60,000 nucleotides of DNA from Symsagittifera roscoffensis (GCF_963678635.1 NC_087069.1:13802660-13862659), one strand, 5' to 3'; shown: positions 10,725 through 23,480, counted from the stretch's first letter. The notes: generated by a model from the letters alone, not told the origin. Numbers and translations: made by a program.

Positions 10725-13700
10725 ATCAGTGACATCCCAATCTAATTTGACCTACGTTGGACTTGCACAACCTTTAAATACGATCCTAAATGTAGAAATT
10801 CAAACCGACATACGCCTCGACAAAAAAGCGGAGATACAAACCAAACACATACGACATCCCAACCAACCTAAAGGCTCGAATCCTATCTGACCTACATTCG
10901 AATCCTCATCGCAACATTCCACAGCCTATTGTTCTAGATTGAAAGGAAAAAGTATTGCGTAAAATTTAAAAAAATGACTTTTTAAACCAGCAAAAAATAT
11001 AGCAAATATTTGACAAACGTTGCTCAACTGGTAACTAGGTTTACTATACCCAAGGAACTAAATTCCAGAGAAAAAAATAAAACAATTTTTGGCTATTGCA
11101 TAGACTCATTTAAAAAATGGCCGATTGAGCTAAATATGAGAAAAAAAATGACACACAAAGATCGACTAGCAACTAGACTCCATTCAGAAATGGCCGAGGA
11201 AACTATGCTAAAAATTGATGATGTTGTACAAAAAAAGCAAAACCACGGCAGCGCAGTCATTAGACTGCAGTAGCAATGGGAATTTTGCAGAGGATAAATC
11301 TATGGGGCTTTGAGGACTTCTCTGCAGACCCGAAAAAGAGGAGCTTGGTTACTTTTTTTTTCTGACGTATTGATGCCAGATTACGCACCTTTTAGAAATA
11401 GAAAAAAAAACGGGAAAAAAACCTTGAGCAAAATCAGAAACATCAGCATTTTTGCAATCAACAGATATATCGGCAATATCCTCCGGCACTCTTAGATCCG
11501 TTAAGAACATCAGCACTGTCAGAAAGATCATGAACATCAGCGCCCTTTGATGGATTTTCGAAAAATGTTATACCTAGCAAGACTAACCGACAGAGTTCAA
11601 TGGCAAAATTCAGATAGTGGTTCACTGCTGGAAGAGTTAAAACTTTGGCGGCCAATTCTGTTCATGATCGTTAAAATTGACCTTTAAGAACTAATGGACA
11701 TGTCTAAAAAAATCGCAGAATGGTGATCAAAAAAACTGTAGTAAAGCTTTTCGATTAGTCTTTTGATTACTCGCTTAGTTACGAAACGGGGTCCTCTCAA
11801 GGCCTTATCATTCCTTCTTTGCTCTAGGTACGTTCACTGAGCAGCCAATGAAATAGTGGCTTTTTTATGGATTTTTGTGAATCGGATAAAAAATGTTCTT
11901 GCGTTGAAATAGTTTATGCTAAAATATACAGAACCACAAGAGTTAAGCTTGAGTATCTGAAAGATTGGAGGTGTGCATGTTACCATGCTCGCATTCAGTC
12001 TCCTCGATGAAAATTTTCTCATTGACAGTGAAGCCAATCTGTTATAGATACTTTGCTGTTACTGAAAGAGAGCTATCACGCTGCATTATTGTTATCTCGT
12101 GGTCAGTCCAAAAAAATGTTTGGCCAATGCATTAAATCTTGATAATTCTTTCCATGTTTCTAGGTCAAAAACTATTTAGTAGCACTTAATTGCTGAAAAG
12201 AAGGCGTACATTAAAAAATTTTACATGTTTTTTATTGTAGATTCCACTTACAGTAGTCCATATTACGTTAAAAACAGATTCCAATTTTAGGATTCTAAAA
12301 AAAGTAAAAAAAAGTAGAAATCTTAAAAGCTCATAATTCTTAAGAAAATTTATTCTAACCAATACAGTGTTCCTGAACAAAATGAACCCTAGACCATTTA
12401 TGAATGAAAAACGACTACAACCAAAGCAGCATCACCGCCAGTTCTCACTAACCTTAGCGAATAATTCAGCACAACGTGGAAAAGACAGCAGATACGCTAT
12501 GGATTAGAAAGTTTTTACCACGATTGCAAACGACCAAATTTTTTTCTGGTTTTGAAAGTTGGGATCAAAAGATACTTGGGATCGAAAGTGTCCTATATGG
12601 CTGACTCAACTTTTTGCTGCGGCGTTGTGTCTGTTGGAATAAATAAGGAAACCAATGTTTTAGCAAAGTTCTAACGTAAATTGAATTTTTTTTGCCACAA
12701 AAAAGTAATGTTACAACAATTTCTTTTGAAATTTGTCGGAAAGAAAAGTATTTAATATAAAGACAACAAAATTTTTTGATGGAGGTTTTTGAAAAGGCAT
12801 CAAGCAAAAAATTACTAGAATGGATTTGTCAGTAATTGAATAAACATGCCACGAAAAAAAAATTAACCTAAAACAGGACAAAAAAGAGAACACAAGAGCC
12901 AAATAATTTAATGGAAATTTACTCAGACCAAAACAGTGGACCTAAGAAAAAGGAACCCTCGACAAATTACGAATGAGAAATGACTACATCATTTAAAGTA
13001 GCATCACCAACAGCTCTGTAATTTATAAAAAAAAATCCAAAGTGAGAAAAAATCCAACAAAACATCAAACAAGCTCTGACTTATTTAAGGGATCACGCAT
13101 ATTAATTCAGAAACAAGGATAAAAAAACGCTAAGAGAAATCTATAAAAAATGTTCTTTCAAAATGTTCATGTTCTTGACCTGCTTCAAGTAGATCTTTAT
13201 TCGAGGTAAATTCAATTGTTCAGTTAAAAAAACTTTACGAAATGGCTCCTTTTTGAAATGCGTGGACTAAAAAACGCAGCCACTGATTTGAAGTTTCTAA
13301 AAAGCAGACGATTGAACTAGAAAACACAAAACCAACTAAAACACGAATTCGATTCTATTTTGAAAAAAAAAACAAACAAATCAACAGTGCATCCAATTGA
13401 TTTCATTTTAAGTTGATGGCTTGAACCAGTTCGCATAAAATGTTTCTTTTGAAGCAAATTTGTGAAGCAAAGAAAACTGGGCAAAACAAGCTTTTTGTAT
13501 AGCTTGCAATGCTTTAAAAAAGCAAAATTTTAAGAAACTTTCAAGGTAATTTGAGGTAATCAGCTGATCAAGCGATGAACCTTCGGTTTTAAATTAAGTT
13601 TTTTTACCTAAATTGGCATGCTTGGAGATCAGTTTCAATTAAGCAAAGTTTTTAGGTTTTTGGTTTGATTAGATTAGGAAATTTTTGGTCGAAAAAAAGT

Positions 13701-14782
13701 CGATATTTTTTGTGAAGCGAGCTTTCAACCTATAGATTTTGTGAATATATAAAGTTACTTCTATAACAAACTAGGGTTTCCAATATTTCAAAAAATTTTA
13801 TTGTAAGTTTTTTAACTCGTGTTTAAAAGCCTCTGAATTACCGAAAAAACTGAAATAATTTTACTCTTTTGATAACTCATTCATTGGTTTGCAAATGTTG
13901 AAGATTTTTGAGGCAAGTTATTCAAACAACCTTTTTGAAACAATTCAAATTGTTTTGAGGGCGAAATTGAATTGTTGAAGTCAAGCAATTTGTCCATGAA
14001 ACTAAATTATTGTGATTCAATGGATAAATTAGTGCAATATTGCTGTTTTTTTTGAAGCAATAGTTTCGAGCGATGACAATTTGAAAAACTTCAATTCAAC
14101 ATGATAGCTTCAACTGAGTTGATTTTATATTATTGTAGTAAAAAAAACTTCGACACATTTTGAGAAATTTTTAGGTCACTAACTGGTTCGCAAACAATTG
14201 ACTTGTTGCAAGCTTTAAAAATAAATTAAAAAAAAATAAACTCCATAAAAGCGTCGGAACATATATCTTGCCAAGTTCAAGCTTCTTCACCGTAATGATT
14301 TTAAGGTTGAAATACGCCCTATCTGGCCAAGTTTGAACTATCTTTTAGGCTGTTACTGAGCAAAAAAACAGAATCGATCTAGTTGTATCCGTTTGAACAA
14401 AAAAAAGATTCGATTTTTTTGAATTGTTTTGAGATTTAAACTTTTCTAGAAAAAAGTTCCATCAAGTAATAGCCCCATTTCATTACCTGAAAATTGATAT
14501 ATTGTTTCCAAATTGATATATTGTTTGTTTCCAATTTTGTCAAGAATTCGGTCGGAGTCTCAAACAACCGCTAAAAATGAGCATTTAAATATAATTCAGG
14601 AAACGAAAAGACATTGCTCGATCATTTTCATTAAATAATTTGCTCAGCTTACTTGATAATTTAATTGACATCATCGATGCAAAAACCTGAAATATTTGAG
14701 GTTTTTTCTGGAATGCGGAATCATGCGCATTTATTGGGACCACTGAATTGCATTTGAAACCATTTTCCCTGCTCATTTATTA
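10725..14782 (+). repeat. Block X, longest copy (X1)
   Basis: This ~4.06 kb block recurs at 19868-23016 (matching about 10725-13940) and 27968-29999 (matching about 12830-14780). Parts recur inverted at 7200-9240 and 36340-36726. Its right end meets block A at 'ttatccatgacaatttactc', the same sequence that ends the A arms elsewhere. It is mostly non-coding. The exception is a conserved short reading frame at 11010-11345. A 9.1 kb offset separates X1 from X2. Confidence 0.85.
11010..11345 (+). pseudogene. Small conserved reading frame in X1, unknown protein
   Basis: The frame from 11010 reads about 80 residues of ordinary-looking protein: a basic start, CIDSFKKWPIELN, MTHKDRLATRLHSEMAEET, then IDDVVQKKQNH. 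In the second copy (20135-20440) the same peptide is kept with few changes but has in-frame stops upstream. An extra base after QNH in X1 changes the frame and ends the ORF at 11273, while X2 continues further. Shortly downstream, another frame reads GFEDFSADPKKRSLVT. This looks like an eroded gene or exon carried by the repeat, not a chance AT-rich ORF, but I do not recognise the family. The start is uncertain (TTG in the computed frame). Confidence 0.35.
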
Positions 14783-15324
14783 TCCATGACAATTTACTCT
14801 AGTCAAAAATACTTTTCAATCAAAACAATAAATTAACCAAAATCTTAATATTTATCATAAATTAGTTGCCACATGAGAAAAAGTTTGAAAGCAAGGTAAA
14901 AAACCTCTTCCAAAAACAGAATTCCAGATTGAACAAGCAAAAACACATCTGATGATTGAACAGTCGCAACGCGTTGCATCTGATTTTTGAATGTGAAAAA
15001 ATTGTATCACACCAAGTCCTAATAGTTTAATGGATAATGCATGTGCTTTAGAATCAAAAATAATTGAAAGATCGCGAAAGATCATTTTCGAATAAAATAA
15101 AACTCTGCAGCTGTTAAGTAGAATGAAAACGTGCGTAGCGGGGACGTCTACTGATTTATTCAATTTGTCTCTACTCCAATTTAAAAAAAATAAATTCACA
15201 TGATAATTTATCTAGCTAAGTTTTTGAAAGTAAAGCTGGAAAGAGTTTCTGTTTGTTTCGAATGAAATTGAAAATTTTTCGATGATTTGAACACTTGGCC
15301 AAAAAAGGAGGGATAGAACCCAGT
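14783..15324 (-). repeat. Left inverted flank block (A) and 3' part of MULE unit M1
   Basis: Block A (about 14783-15211) appears here in inverted orientation and again in direct orientation at 16263-16770. The two copies bracket a transposase pseudogene, as terminal inverted repeats would. Typical A sequence is 'gacgtctactgatttat', 'ctctactcca' and 'atgcatgtgctttagaat'. The long ORF within A (14855-15199) is present on both strands' copies in varied integrity and is not considered coding. Block C (15212-15324) is the 3' end of the unit. Confidence 0.75.
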
Positions 15325-15489
15325 ACCGAGCCAAGGCGGTTCTGGAGTGGGGCGTGATGATGGAAAAAGACAAGCCTCCATCACTTTTTAAACTCTCACT
15401 TTTCAAGGACGCCGGAAAAAACAAAAAACACACTCATTCGGAAAGTCATGTAAAAATAGGAAAGTTGATACTCATGAATAGCTCAGTTA

Positions 15490-16262
15490 CAAAAAAATTT
15501 TAAAAAAATTCTGATTGCCTCTCTATTGAATCTAGTTGCAATGCTTTTTACTTGTTCGAATTGATTTCAATGGTTTTGCGATTGAAGGCCTAAGGGAGGT
15601 TAAAGTAACCTTTCTTAAGCTGCGCTGCCGGATTGAGGGAAGAGAAAACGTTGAGAGCAGCACTCTAAAAAAGTGGGAGAAAATGGTTGGGTTTGGCGTT
15701 TCGAATTAGCTTTGACAAGCTATTAACAAACTTTATTGTGAAGCAAAACAGTTTCACGTTTTTTGGAAAGCAAGGCATAAGTTCAGTGGGAGCTGGCTAA
15801 AAACTGACCAGTTCAAAATAGACCGTATGTAACTGATAAAAAAAATTGAGTATACTTTAAAGAAGACATCACACAACCATAATTCAGCAAAATTGCAAAA
15901 CCATAAATCACAACTCAAGATCATTCACATTTTGATGTTTGCATCGTTGACAACGCGGTAGAGAAGGCAGAAACCTTCAAACTGTTTCGTATTTTCAAAT
16001 ATTATATCAATGATTGGTGGCCAAAAGTTCTTTCTACTGTTTTTTTGCCAGTTTAGAACCCTGTTTATTGGAGAGTGTGAGGGTAAAGCTTAGTGCATGG
16101 CTTTTTTGTCCTCCAAGGTTTGCATGCAAGTTAGAATTATTTTTGCGTGGTATTAACCGGAGCCTGCTGGTGTTTGCTATCTTGTTTCACATTCTGAACA
16201 AAACTTTGGGCGTTGAAATGACCATGAAAAACTTCGAGGATGTGATCATTGTTTAACAAAAT
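15490..16262 (-). pseudogene. MULE transposase remnant, minus strand (M1)
   Basis: This is a shortened transposase gene read on the minus strand, between two inverted A blocks. It keeps three segments seen in the old copies. The first (16256-16100) is HI-E-VF with FVQNVKQDSK. The second is a linker with LPS-SPIN and NFWPPIIDRIFENTKQFEGF. The third (about 15900-15700) is the start of the catalytic domain, where the DGTFK motif has become DVFFK and is followed by a YALLSKK-like strand. The FLYWCH-like segment is missing. Frameshifts and stops separate the segments. The antisense ORF (16014-16256) is a shadow. Confidence 0.6.
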
Positions 16263-16852
16263 CGGATCAGGACCAAGTTTGATAGTTGTTGCATTCCATT
16301 TCTGTATTTCGAACGTAGTAATTAAGAACTAGAAACAAACAGAAACTCTTTCAAACTTTACTTCCAAAAACTTAGCTAGATTATGTTTCATATGAGTTTG
16401 TTTTTTTCATTGGAGTAGAGACAAATAAGATAAATTAGCAGACGTCCCCTCTTTGTACGCTTTCACTCTATTTAACAGCTGCAGAGTTTTCTTTCATTCG
16501 AAAATGATCTTTCTCGATCTTTCAATTGTTTTTGATTCTAAAGCACATGCATTATCCACTAAACTATTAGGACTTGATGTGATACAATTTTTTCGCAATC
16601 AAAAAACAGATGCAACACAATGCGACTCTTCATTCATCAGTTGTGTTTTTGCTTGTTCATTCTGTTTCCGTTTTTGGAAGAGGTTTTTTACCTTGCTATA
16701 AAACTTTTTCTCATGCGGTAACTAATTTATCATAAGTTTTAAGGATTTGGTTAATTTACTTTTTTGACTGAAAAATTAATTTTGACTAGAGTAAATTGTC
16801 ATGGATAATAAAGTTCTATTGTCTTTTAGCGAGATTACAGCCGTGGTTTTTT
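16263..16852 (+). repeat. Inner A block and arm tip of palindrome P1
   Basis: Direct-orientation A block. Its outer end reads TGACTAGAGTAAATTGTCA followed by 'ttgtcttttagcg(a/g)gattacagccgtgg'. The same sequence is inverted at 17089-17156 on the other side of the loop. This end sequence also marks the X1 to A junction at 14782. Confidence 0.8.
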
Positions 16853-17088
16853 AATTGAGCGTAACTTCAACGAGAATTATTCAAATTAAATGGAGTATAA
16901 TTCATAAAGAAATTTCACTCTCTGATTGACACAAGTTGTGGAACAGAGGAAATGAAACAGATACCGCTAGGATTCACTTGATCGGAAGCAAAAAAAAACA
17001 CAAAAAAACAGGGTGAATTGGATGTGAAAACTACAGAAAATATATCTGAGTTTTGTTTCTAAATTTAATGACAGCTTAATACAGGTTG
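16853..17088 (+). repeat. Conserved palindrome loop (~236 bp)
   Basis: The loop is an inverted piece of block E' ('gagtataattcat', 'caaattgtggaacagagg'-type sequence, 'ggtgaattggatgtgaaaact'). The same loop with the same junctions occurs at 24078-24313, 26425-26665 and 33255-33491, so the fold was made once and then copied. Confidence 0.85.
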
Positions 17089-17639
17089 AAAAAACTACGG
17101 CTGTTATCCCGCTAAAAGACAAAAAAACTTTTTTACCCATGACAATTTACTCTAGTCAAAATTTTTTTTCAATCAAAACAATAAATTAACCAAATCCTTA
17201 ATATTTATCATAAATTAGTTGCCGCATGAGAAAAATTTGAAAGCAAGGTAAAAAACCTCTTCCAAAAACGAAATTCGAGAATGAACAAGCAAAAACACAT
17301 CTGATGAATGAACAGTCGCAACGCGTTGCATCTGTTTTTTGAATGGGAAAAAAATTGTATCACATCAAGTCCTAATAGTTTAGTGGATAATGCATGTGCT
17401 TTAGAATCAAAAACAATTGAAAGACCGAGAAAGATCATTTTCGAATGAAATAAATTTCTGCAGCTGTTAAGTAGAGTGAACGCGTGCGAAGAGGGGACGT
17501 CTACTGATTTATCTAATTGTCTCTACTCCAATGTAAAAAAAAAACTCATATGAAGATTAATCTAGCTAAGTTTTTGGAAGTAAAATTTGAAAGAGTTTCT
17601 GTTTGTTTATAGCTCTTAATTAAAACGTTTGAAATACAG

Positions 17640-18430
17640 AAATGGAATGCAACAACTATCAAACTTAGTCCTGATCTGATTTTTTTAAACAATGATCACA
17701 TCGTCGAAGTTTTCCATTGTCATTCCGACGCCCAAAGTTTTGTTCAGAATGTGAAACAAGATAGCAAACTCCAGCAGGCTCCGATTAACACCACGAAAAA
17801 ATAATTGTAACTTGCATGCAAACCTTGGAGGACAAACAAGCCATGCACTTAGCTTTACCCTCACACTCTCCAATAAACAGGGTTCTAAATTGGCAAAAAA
17901 ACAGTAGAAAGAACTTTTGGCCACCAATCATTGACAGAATATTTGAAAATACGAAACAGTTTGAAGGTTTCTGCCTTCTCTACTGCTTTGTCAACAATGC
18001 AAACATCAAAATGTGAATGATCTTGAGTTGTGCATTATGGTTTTGCAATTTTGCTGAATTATGGTTGTGTGATGTCACCTTTAAAATATACTCAATTTAT
18101 TTTATCAGTTATATACGGTCTACTTTGAAGTGGTCAGGTTTTACCCGGCTCCCACTGACTTATGCCTTGCTTTCCAAAAAACGTGAAACTGTTTTGCTTC
18201 ACAATAAAGTTTGTTAATAGCTTGTCAAAGCTAATTCGAAACGCCAAACCCAACCATTTTCTCCCACACTTTTAGAGTGCTGCTCTCAACGTTTTCTCTC
18301 CCCTCAATCCGGCAGCGCAGGTTAAGAAAGGTTACTTTAACCTCCCTTAGGCCTTCAATCGTAAAACCATTGAAATCAATTCGAACAAGTAAAAAGCATT
18401 GTAACTAGATTCAGTAGAGAGGCAATCAGA
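17640..18430 (+). pseudogene. MULE transposase remnant, plus strand (right arm of P1)
   Basis: Mirror copy of the M1 gene. Segments in order are: HIVEVFHCHS-type start near 17697; linker ORF 17816-18016 with LPSHSPINRVLNWQ and a DRIFENTKQFEGFCLLY end; then 18017-18217 with the catalytic-start strand LWLCDVTFK (Asp codon at 18071-18073) and LPLTYALLSKKRETVLL. The spacing and order match the old copy with DGTFK and VYALLPNKR. The Gly after the catalytic Asp has become Val. The continuation to 18430 is broken by stops. FLYWCH is absent. Confidence 0.6.
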
Positions 18431-18615
18431 ATTTTTTTAAAACTTTTTTCGTAACTGAGTTATTCATGAGTATCAACTTTCCTATTTTTACATGACTTTC
18501 CGAATGATTGTATTTTTTGTTGTTTCCGGCGTCCTTGAAGTGTGAGATTTTAAAAAGTGATGGAGGCTTGTCTTTTTCCATCATCACGACCCACTCCAGA
18601 ACCGCCTTGGTTCGG

Positions 18616-18920
18616 TAGAGAAGGCACAAACCTTCAAACTGTTTAGTATTTTCAAATATTCTATCAATGATTGGTGGCCAAAAGTTCTTTCTACTGTTTT
18701 TTTTAGCCAGTTTAGAACCTTGTTTATTGGAGATTTTTAGGGTAAAGCTAAGTGCATGGCTTTTTTGTCCTCCAATGTTTGCATGCAAGTTACAATTATT
18801 TTTGCGTGGTGTTAACCGGAGCCTGCTGGTGTTTGCTATCTTGTTTAACATTCTAAACAAAACTTTGGGTGTTGAAATGACCATGAAAAACTTCGAGGAT
18901 GTGATCATTGTTTAACAAAA
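18616..18920 (-). pseudogene. Partial MULE remnant at a recombination junction
   Basis: Only the first two segments of the transposase remnant (block B) are present, on the minus strand, joined at 18615 to the 3' block C of the neighbouring copy. By chance the junction leaves a 160-codon open frame (18426-18908, minus), the longest in the repeat zone. It fuses unrelated parts of the same element and is not a gene. Confidence 0.6.
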
Positions 18921-19867
18921 TCTGATCAGGACCAATTTTGATAGTTGTTGCAATCCATTTCTGTATTTCAAACGTAGTAATTAAGAGCTACAAACAAACA
19001 GAAACTCTTTCAAACTTTACTTTCAAAAACTTAGCTAGATAAATTTTCATATGAGTTTATTTTTTTAAAATTGGAGTAGAGACAAATTAGATAAATCAGT
19101 AGACGTCCCCGCTACGCACGTTTTCATTCTATTTAACAGCTGCAGAGTTTTATTTTATTCGAAAATGATCTTTCGCGATCTTTCAATTATTTTTGATTCT
19201 AAAGCACATGCATTATCCATTAAACTATTAGGACTTGGTTTGATACAATTTTTTCACATTCAAAAATCAGATGCAACGCGTTGCGACTGTTCATTAATCA
19301 GATGTGTTTTTGCTTGTTCATTCTAGAATTCTAGAATTCCATTTTTGGAAGAGGTTTTTACCTTGCTTTTAAACTTTTCTCATGACACAACTAAATTATG
19401 ATTTGGTTAATTTATTGTTTTGATTGAAAGGTAATTTTGACTAGAGTAAATTGTCATGGATAAAAAAAATTTATTGTCTTTTAGCGGGATTACAGCCGTG
19501 GTTTTTTCAACCTGTGTTAAGCTGCCTTTAAAATCAGAAACGAAAATCAAATATAATTTTACTAGTTTTCACATCCAATTCACCCAGTTTTTCAGTGTTT
19601 TTTTTGCTTCCGATCAGGTGAATCCTAGAGTTATCTGTTTCATTTCCCCTTGTTCTACAATTTTTGTCAATCATGGAGTGAAATTTCTTGATGAATTATA
19701 CTCAATAAAGTTTGTTTAACTTTTGTTGAAAGTATGCTGAATTTCAAGGATAGAAACAACTTCCAAACGTGATGCTATATTATTTGCAAATCTTAGAACC
19801 AGAAAAATCAAGCAATAAAACAGTTTTTTCCTTGTAACGACCTTACTAACTAGGTAGTTTTCATTTC
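18921..19867 (+). repeat. A block followed by E' block
   Basis: Direct A block (to about 19440), then the full E' block: 'gattacagccgtgg', 'cacatccaattcacccag', 'tatactcaataaagtttgttt', 'aacgtgatgctatattatttg'. It joins block X2 at 'tttcctaatctaatttgac'. In the 34.6-35.6 kb copy the same E' continues instead into 'tttcctatgggcgctatat', so the junction here is a rearrangement point. Confidence 0.8.
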
Positions 19868-22800
19868 CTAATCTAATTTGACCTACGTTGGACTTGCATA
19901 ACCTTTGAATACGATCCTAAAGGTAGATTGACTTACTACTCGAAATTCAAACCGACATGCGACTCAATAAAAAAGCGGAGATACAAACCAAACACATACG
20001 ACATCCCAACCCACCTAAATGCTCGAATTCTATCTGACCTACATTCGAATCCTCATCGCAACATCCCACAGCCTATTGTTTTAGGTTGCAAGGAAAAAGT
20101 GACATTTTAAACCAGCAGAAAATATAGCAAAAATTTGACAAAGGTTGCTCAACTGGTAACTAGGTTTACTATATCTAAGTAACTAAATTCTAGGGAAAAA
20201 AATAAAACAGTTATTGGCTAGTGCATAGACTCATTTAAAAGATGGCCGATTGAGCTAAATGTGAGAAAAAAAATGACACACAAAGATGGACTAGCAACTA
20301 GACTCCATTCAGAAATGGCCGAGGAAACTATGCTAGAAATTGATGATGTTGTACAAAAAAAGCAAAACCACGCAGCGCAGTCATTAGATTGCAGTAGCAA
20401 TGGGAATTTTGCAGAGGATAAATCTATGGGACTTTGAGGACTTCTCTGCAGATCCGAAAAAGAGGAGCTTGGTTAACTTTTTTTTCTGATGTATTGATGC
20501 CAGATTACGCACCTGTTAGAAGTAGAAAAAAAACGGGAAAAAAAACCATTAGCAAAATCAGAAACATCAGCAATTTTGCAATCAACAGATATATCGGCAA
20601 TATCCTCCGGCACTCTTAGATCCGTTAAGAACCTCAGCACTGTCAGAAAGATCATGAACATCAGCGCCCTTTGAAGGATTTTCGAAAAATGTTATACCTA
20701 GCAAGAGAAAACCACAGAGTTCAATGGCAAAAATCAGATAGTGGTTCACTGCTGGAAGAGTTAAAACTTTGGAGGCCAATTTTGTTCGTGAGTGTTAAAA
20801 TTGACCTTTAAGAACTAATGGACATGTCTAAAAAAGTCGCAGAATGGTGATCACAAAAACGGTAGTGAAGCTTTTCAATTAGTCTTTTTATTGCTCGCTT
20901 AGTTACGAAACGGGGTCTTTTCAAGACATCATCATTCCTTCCTTGCTCTAGATACGTTCACTGAGCGGTAGTTGAAATAGTGGCTTTTTTATGTATTTTT
21001 GTGAATCGGATAAAAATGTTTTTGCGTTGAAATAGTTTATGCTAAAATAGACAGAACTACAAGAGTTAAGCTTGAGTATCTGAAAGATTGGAAGTGTGCA
21101 TGTTACCATGCTCGCGTTCAGTCTCCTCGATTTAAATTTTCTCATTGACAGTGAAGCCAATCTGTTATGGATACTTTGCTATTACTGAAAGAAAGCTATC
21201 ACGCTGCATTATTGTTATCTCGTGGTCAGTCCAAAAAAATATTTGGTCAACGCATTAAATCTTGACAATTCTTTCCATGTTTCTAGGTCAAAAACTATTT
21301 AGTAAGGCTTAAATGCTGAAAAAAAGGCGTACATTAAAAATTTTTAAATGTTTTTTTATTGTAGATTCCACTTAAAGTAGTCCATATTATGTTAAAAACA
21401 GATTCCAATTTTAGGATTCCAAAAAAAGTAAAAAATGGAAATCTTAAAAGCTAATAATTCTTAAGAAAACTTATTCTAACCAATACAGTGTTCCTGAACA
21501 AAATGAACCCTAGACCACTTTTGAATGAAAAACGACCACAACCAAAGCAGCATTACCACCAGTTCTCACTAACCTTAGCGAATAATTCAGCACAACGAGG
21601 GAAAGACAGCAGATACGCTATGGATTAGAAAATTTTTACCACGGTTGCGAACGACCAAATTTTTTCCTGGTTTTGAAAGTTGGGATCGAAAGATATTTGG
21701 GATCGAAGCTGACCTATATGGCTGAATCAACTTTTTGTTGCGGCGTTGTGTCTGTTGAAATCAATAAAGAAACCAATATTTTAGTAAAGTTCTAGCGTAA
21801 ATTGAATTGTTTTTGCCACAAAAAAAGTAATGTTACAACAATTTCTTTTGAAGTTTGTCGGAGAGGAAACTATATAAAATAACGACAGCAAAAACTTTTT
21901 ATGGAGGTTTTTGAAAAAGCATCAAACACAAAATTACTAGAATGGATTTGTCAGTAAGTGAATAAACATGCCACGAAAAAAAAACCTGAAACAGGACACA
22001 GGACAAAAAAAAGAACACAAGAGCCAAATAATTTCAAGGAAACTTACTCAGACCAAAACAGTGGACCTAAGAAAAAGGAACCCTCGACAAATTACGAATG
22101 AGAAATGACTTCATCATTTAAAGTATCATCACGACCAGCTCTGTAATTTATAAAAAAAGTCCAAAGTGTGAAAAAATCCAACAAAACATCAAACAAGTTC
22201 TGACTTATTTAAGGGATCACACAATTAGTTCAGAAACAAGGATAAGAAGACGCTAAGAGAAATCTATAAAAAAATGTTCTAGCAAAATGTTCATGTTCAT
22301 GACCTGCTTCAAGTAGATCTTTAGTCGAGGTAAAATCAATTGTTCAGTTTAAAAAACTTTACGAATTGGCTCCTTTTTGAACTGCATGGACTAAAAAACG
22401 CAGCCACTGATTTGAAGTTTCTTAAAAGCAGACGATTCAACTAGAAAACACAAATCCAATTAAAACTGGAATTCAATTCTATTTTGAAAAAAAAAACAAA
22501 TCAACATTGCATCCAATTGATTTCAATTTAAGTTGATGGCTTGAACCAGTTCGCATAAATTGTTTCTTTTGAAGCAAATTTGTGAAGCAAAGAAAACTTG
22601 GGCAAAACAAGCTTTTTGTATAGCTGGCAATGCTTTAAAAAAGCAACTTTTTTAAGAGACTTTAAAGGTAATTTGAGGTAATCAGCTGATCAAGCAATGA
22701 ACCTTTGGTTTTAAATTAAATTTACTTACCTAAATTGGCATGCTTCAGCAAAGTTTTAAGTTTTTTGGTTTGATTGGATTAGGAAATTTTCGGTCGACAA

Positions 22801-23016
22801 AAAGTCGACATTTTTTGTGAAGCGAGCTATCAACCTATAGATTTTGTGAATATCTGAAGTTACTTTGATAGCAAACTAGGGTTCCTCTCGTTTTTAACTC
22901 GTGTTTAAAAGCCTCTGAATTATCGGAAAACTGAAATAATTTTACTCTTTTTATAGCTCATTCATTGGTTTGCAAATGTTGAAGATTTTTGAGGCAAGTT
23001 ATTCAAACAACCTTTA
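19868..23016 (+). repeat. Block X, second copy (X2)
   Basis: Closely follows X1 from 10725 to about 13940 with small indels, then breaks at 'caaacaaccttt' and joins the end of a transposase remnant. Its match to X1 is visibly high along the whole length, so the ~9.1 kb duplication is young relative to the blocks left of 10 kb. Confidence 0.85.
20135..20440 (+). pseudogene. Second copy of the small unknown reading frame (X2)
   Basis: Counterpart of 11010-11345. The part from the ATG at 20272 is intact for 54 codons: MTHKDGLATRLHSEMAEET, then IDDVVQKKQNHAAQSLDCSS and a short acidic end before TGA. Upstream of it the homologous frame holds stops (for example in place of the Glu of KELNSRE). Retention of peptide sequence across copies is compatible with recent duplication alone and does not prove function. 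Confidence 0.35.
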
Positions 23017-23480
23017 AGTTCAGAAACCTTTAGTAAAAACTGACCAGATCAAAAAAGACCGTAAATAACTGATAAAATAAATTGAGTATATTTTAAAGGT
23101 GACATCACACAACCATAATTCAGCAAAATTACAAAACCATAATGCACAACTCAAGATCATTCACATTTTGATGGTTGCATCGTTGACAACGCGGTAGAGA
23201 AGGCAGAAACCTTCAAACTGTTTCGTATTTTCAAATATTCTATTAATGATTGGTGGCCAAAAATTTTTTCTACTGTTTTTTTGCCAGTTTAGAACCTTGT
23301 TTATTGGAGATTGTGAGGGTAAAGCTTAGTGCATGGCTTTTTTGTCCTCCAAGTTACAATTATTTTTGCGTGGTATTAACCGGAGCCCGCTGGTGTTTGC
23401 TATCTTGTTTCACATTCTGAACAAAACTTTGGGCGTTGGAATGACCATGAAAAACTTCGAGGATGTGATCATTGTTTAAC
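23017..23480 (-). pseudogene. 5' part of a MULE remnant on the minus strand
   Basis: It joins X2 at about 23016 and holds, on the minus strand, the transposase start block (HI-EVF...) and the first catalytic strand (DVTFK read from 'aaaggtgacatcac' at 23094). A small deletion removed the 'tgcatgcaag' stretch near 23352. An A block follows at its upstream side. Confidence 0.55.

Larger units (their letters stand above)
15325..18615. repeat. Palindrome P1, ~3.3 kb, axis ~16970
   Basis: Left arm 15325-16852 and right arm 17089-18615 are near-identical inverted copies. Paired positions sum to about 33,940 throughout (for example 16014-16256 with 17685-17927, and 15420-15445 with 18501-18530). 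The loop is 16853-17088 (236 bp). Each arm carries one transposase pseudogene plus one A block, oriented so the genes point away from the centre. The right arm stops abruptly at 18615, where it joins another copy of the pseudogene's start in opposite orientation. Confidence 0.9.

Noticed and set aside
16771-17156. Independent ~390 bp MITE with 65 bp terminal repeats
   Set aside because: The apparent terminal repeats are simply the inner ends of the palindrome arms. The same sequence continues outward in both arms.
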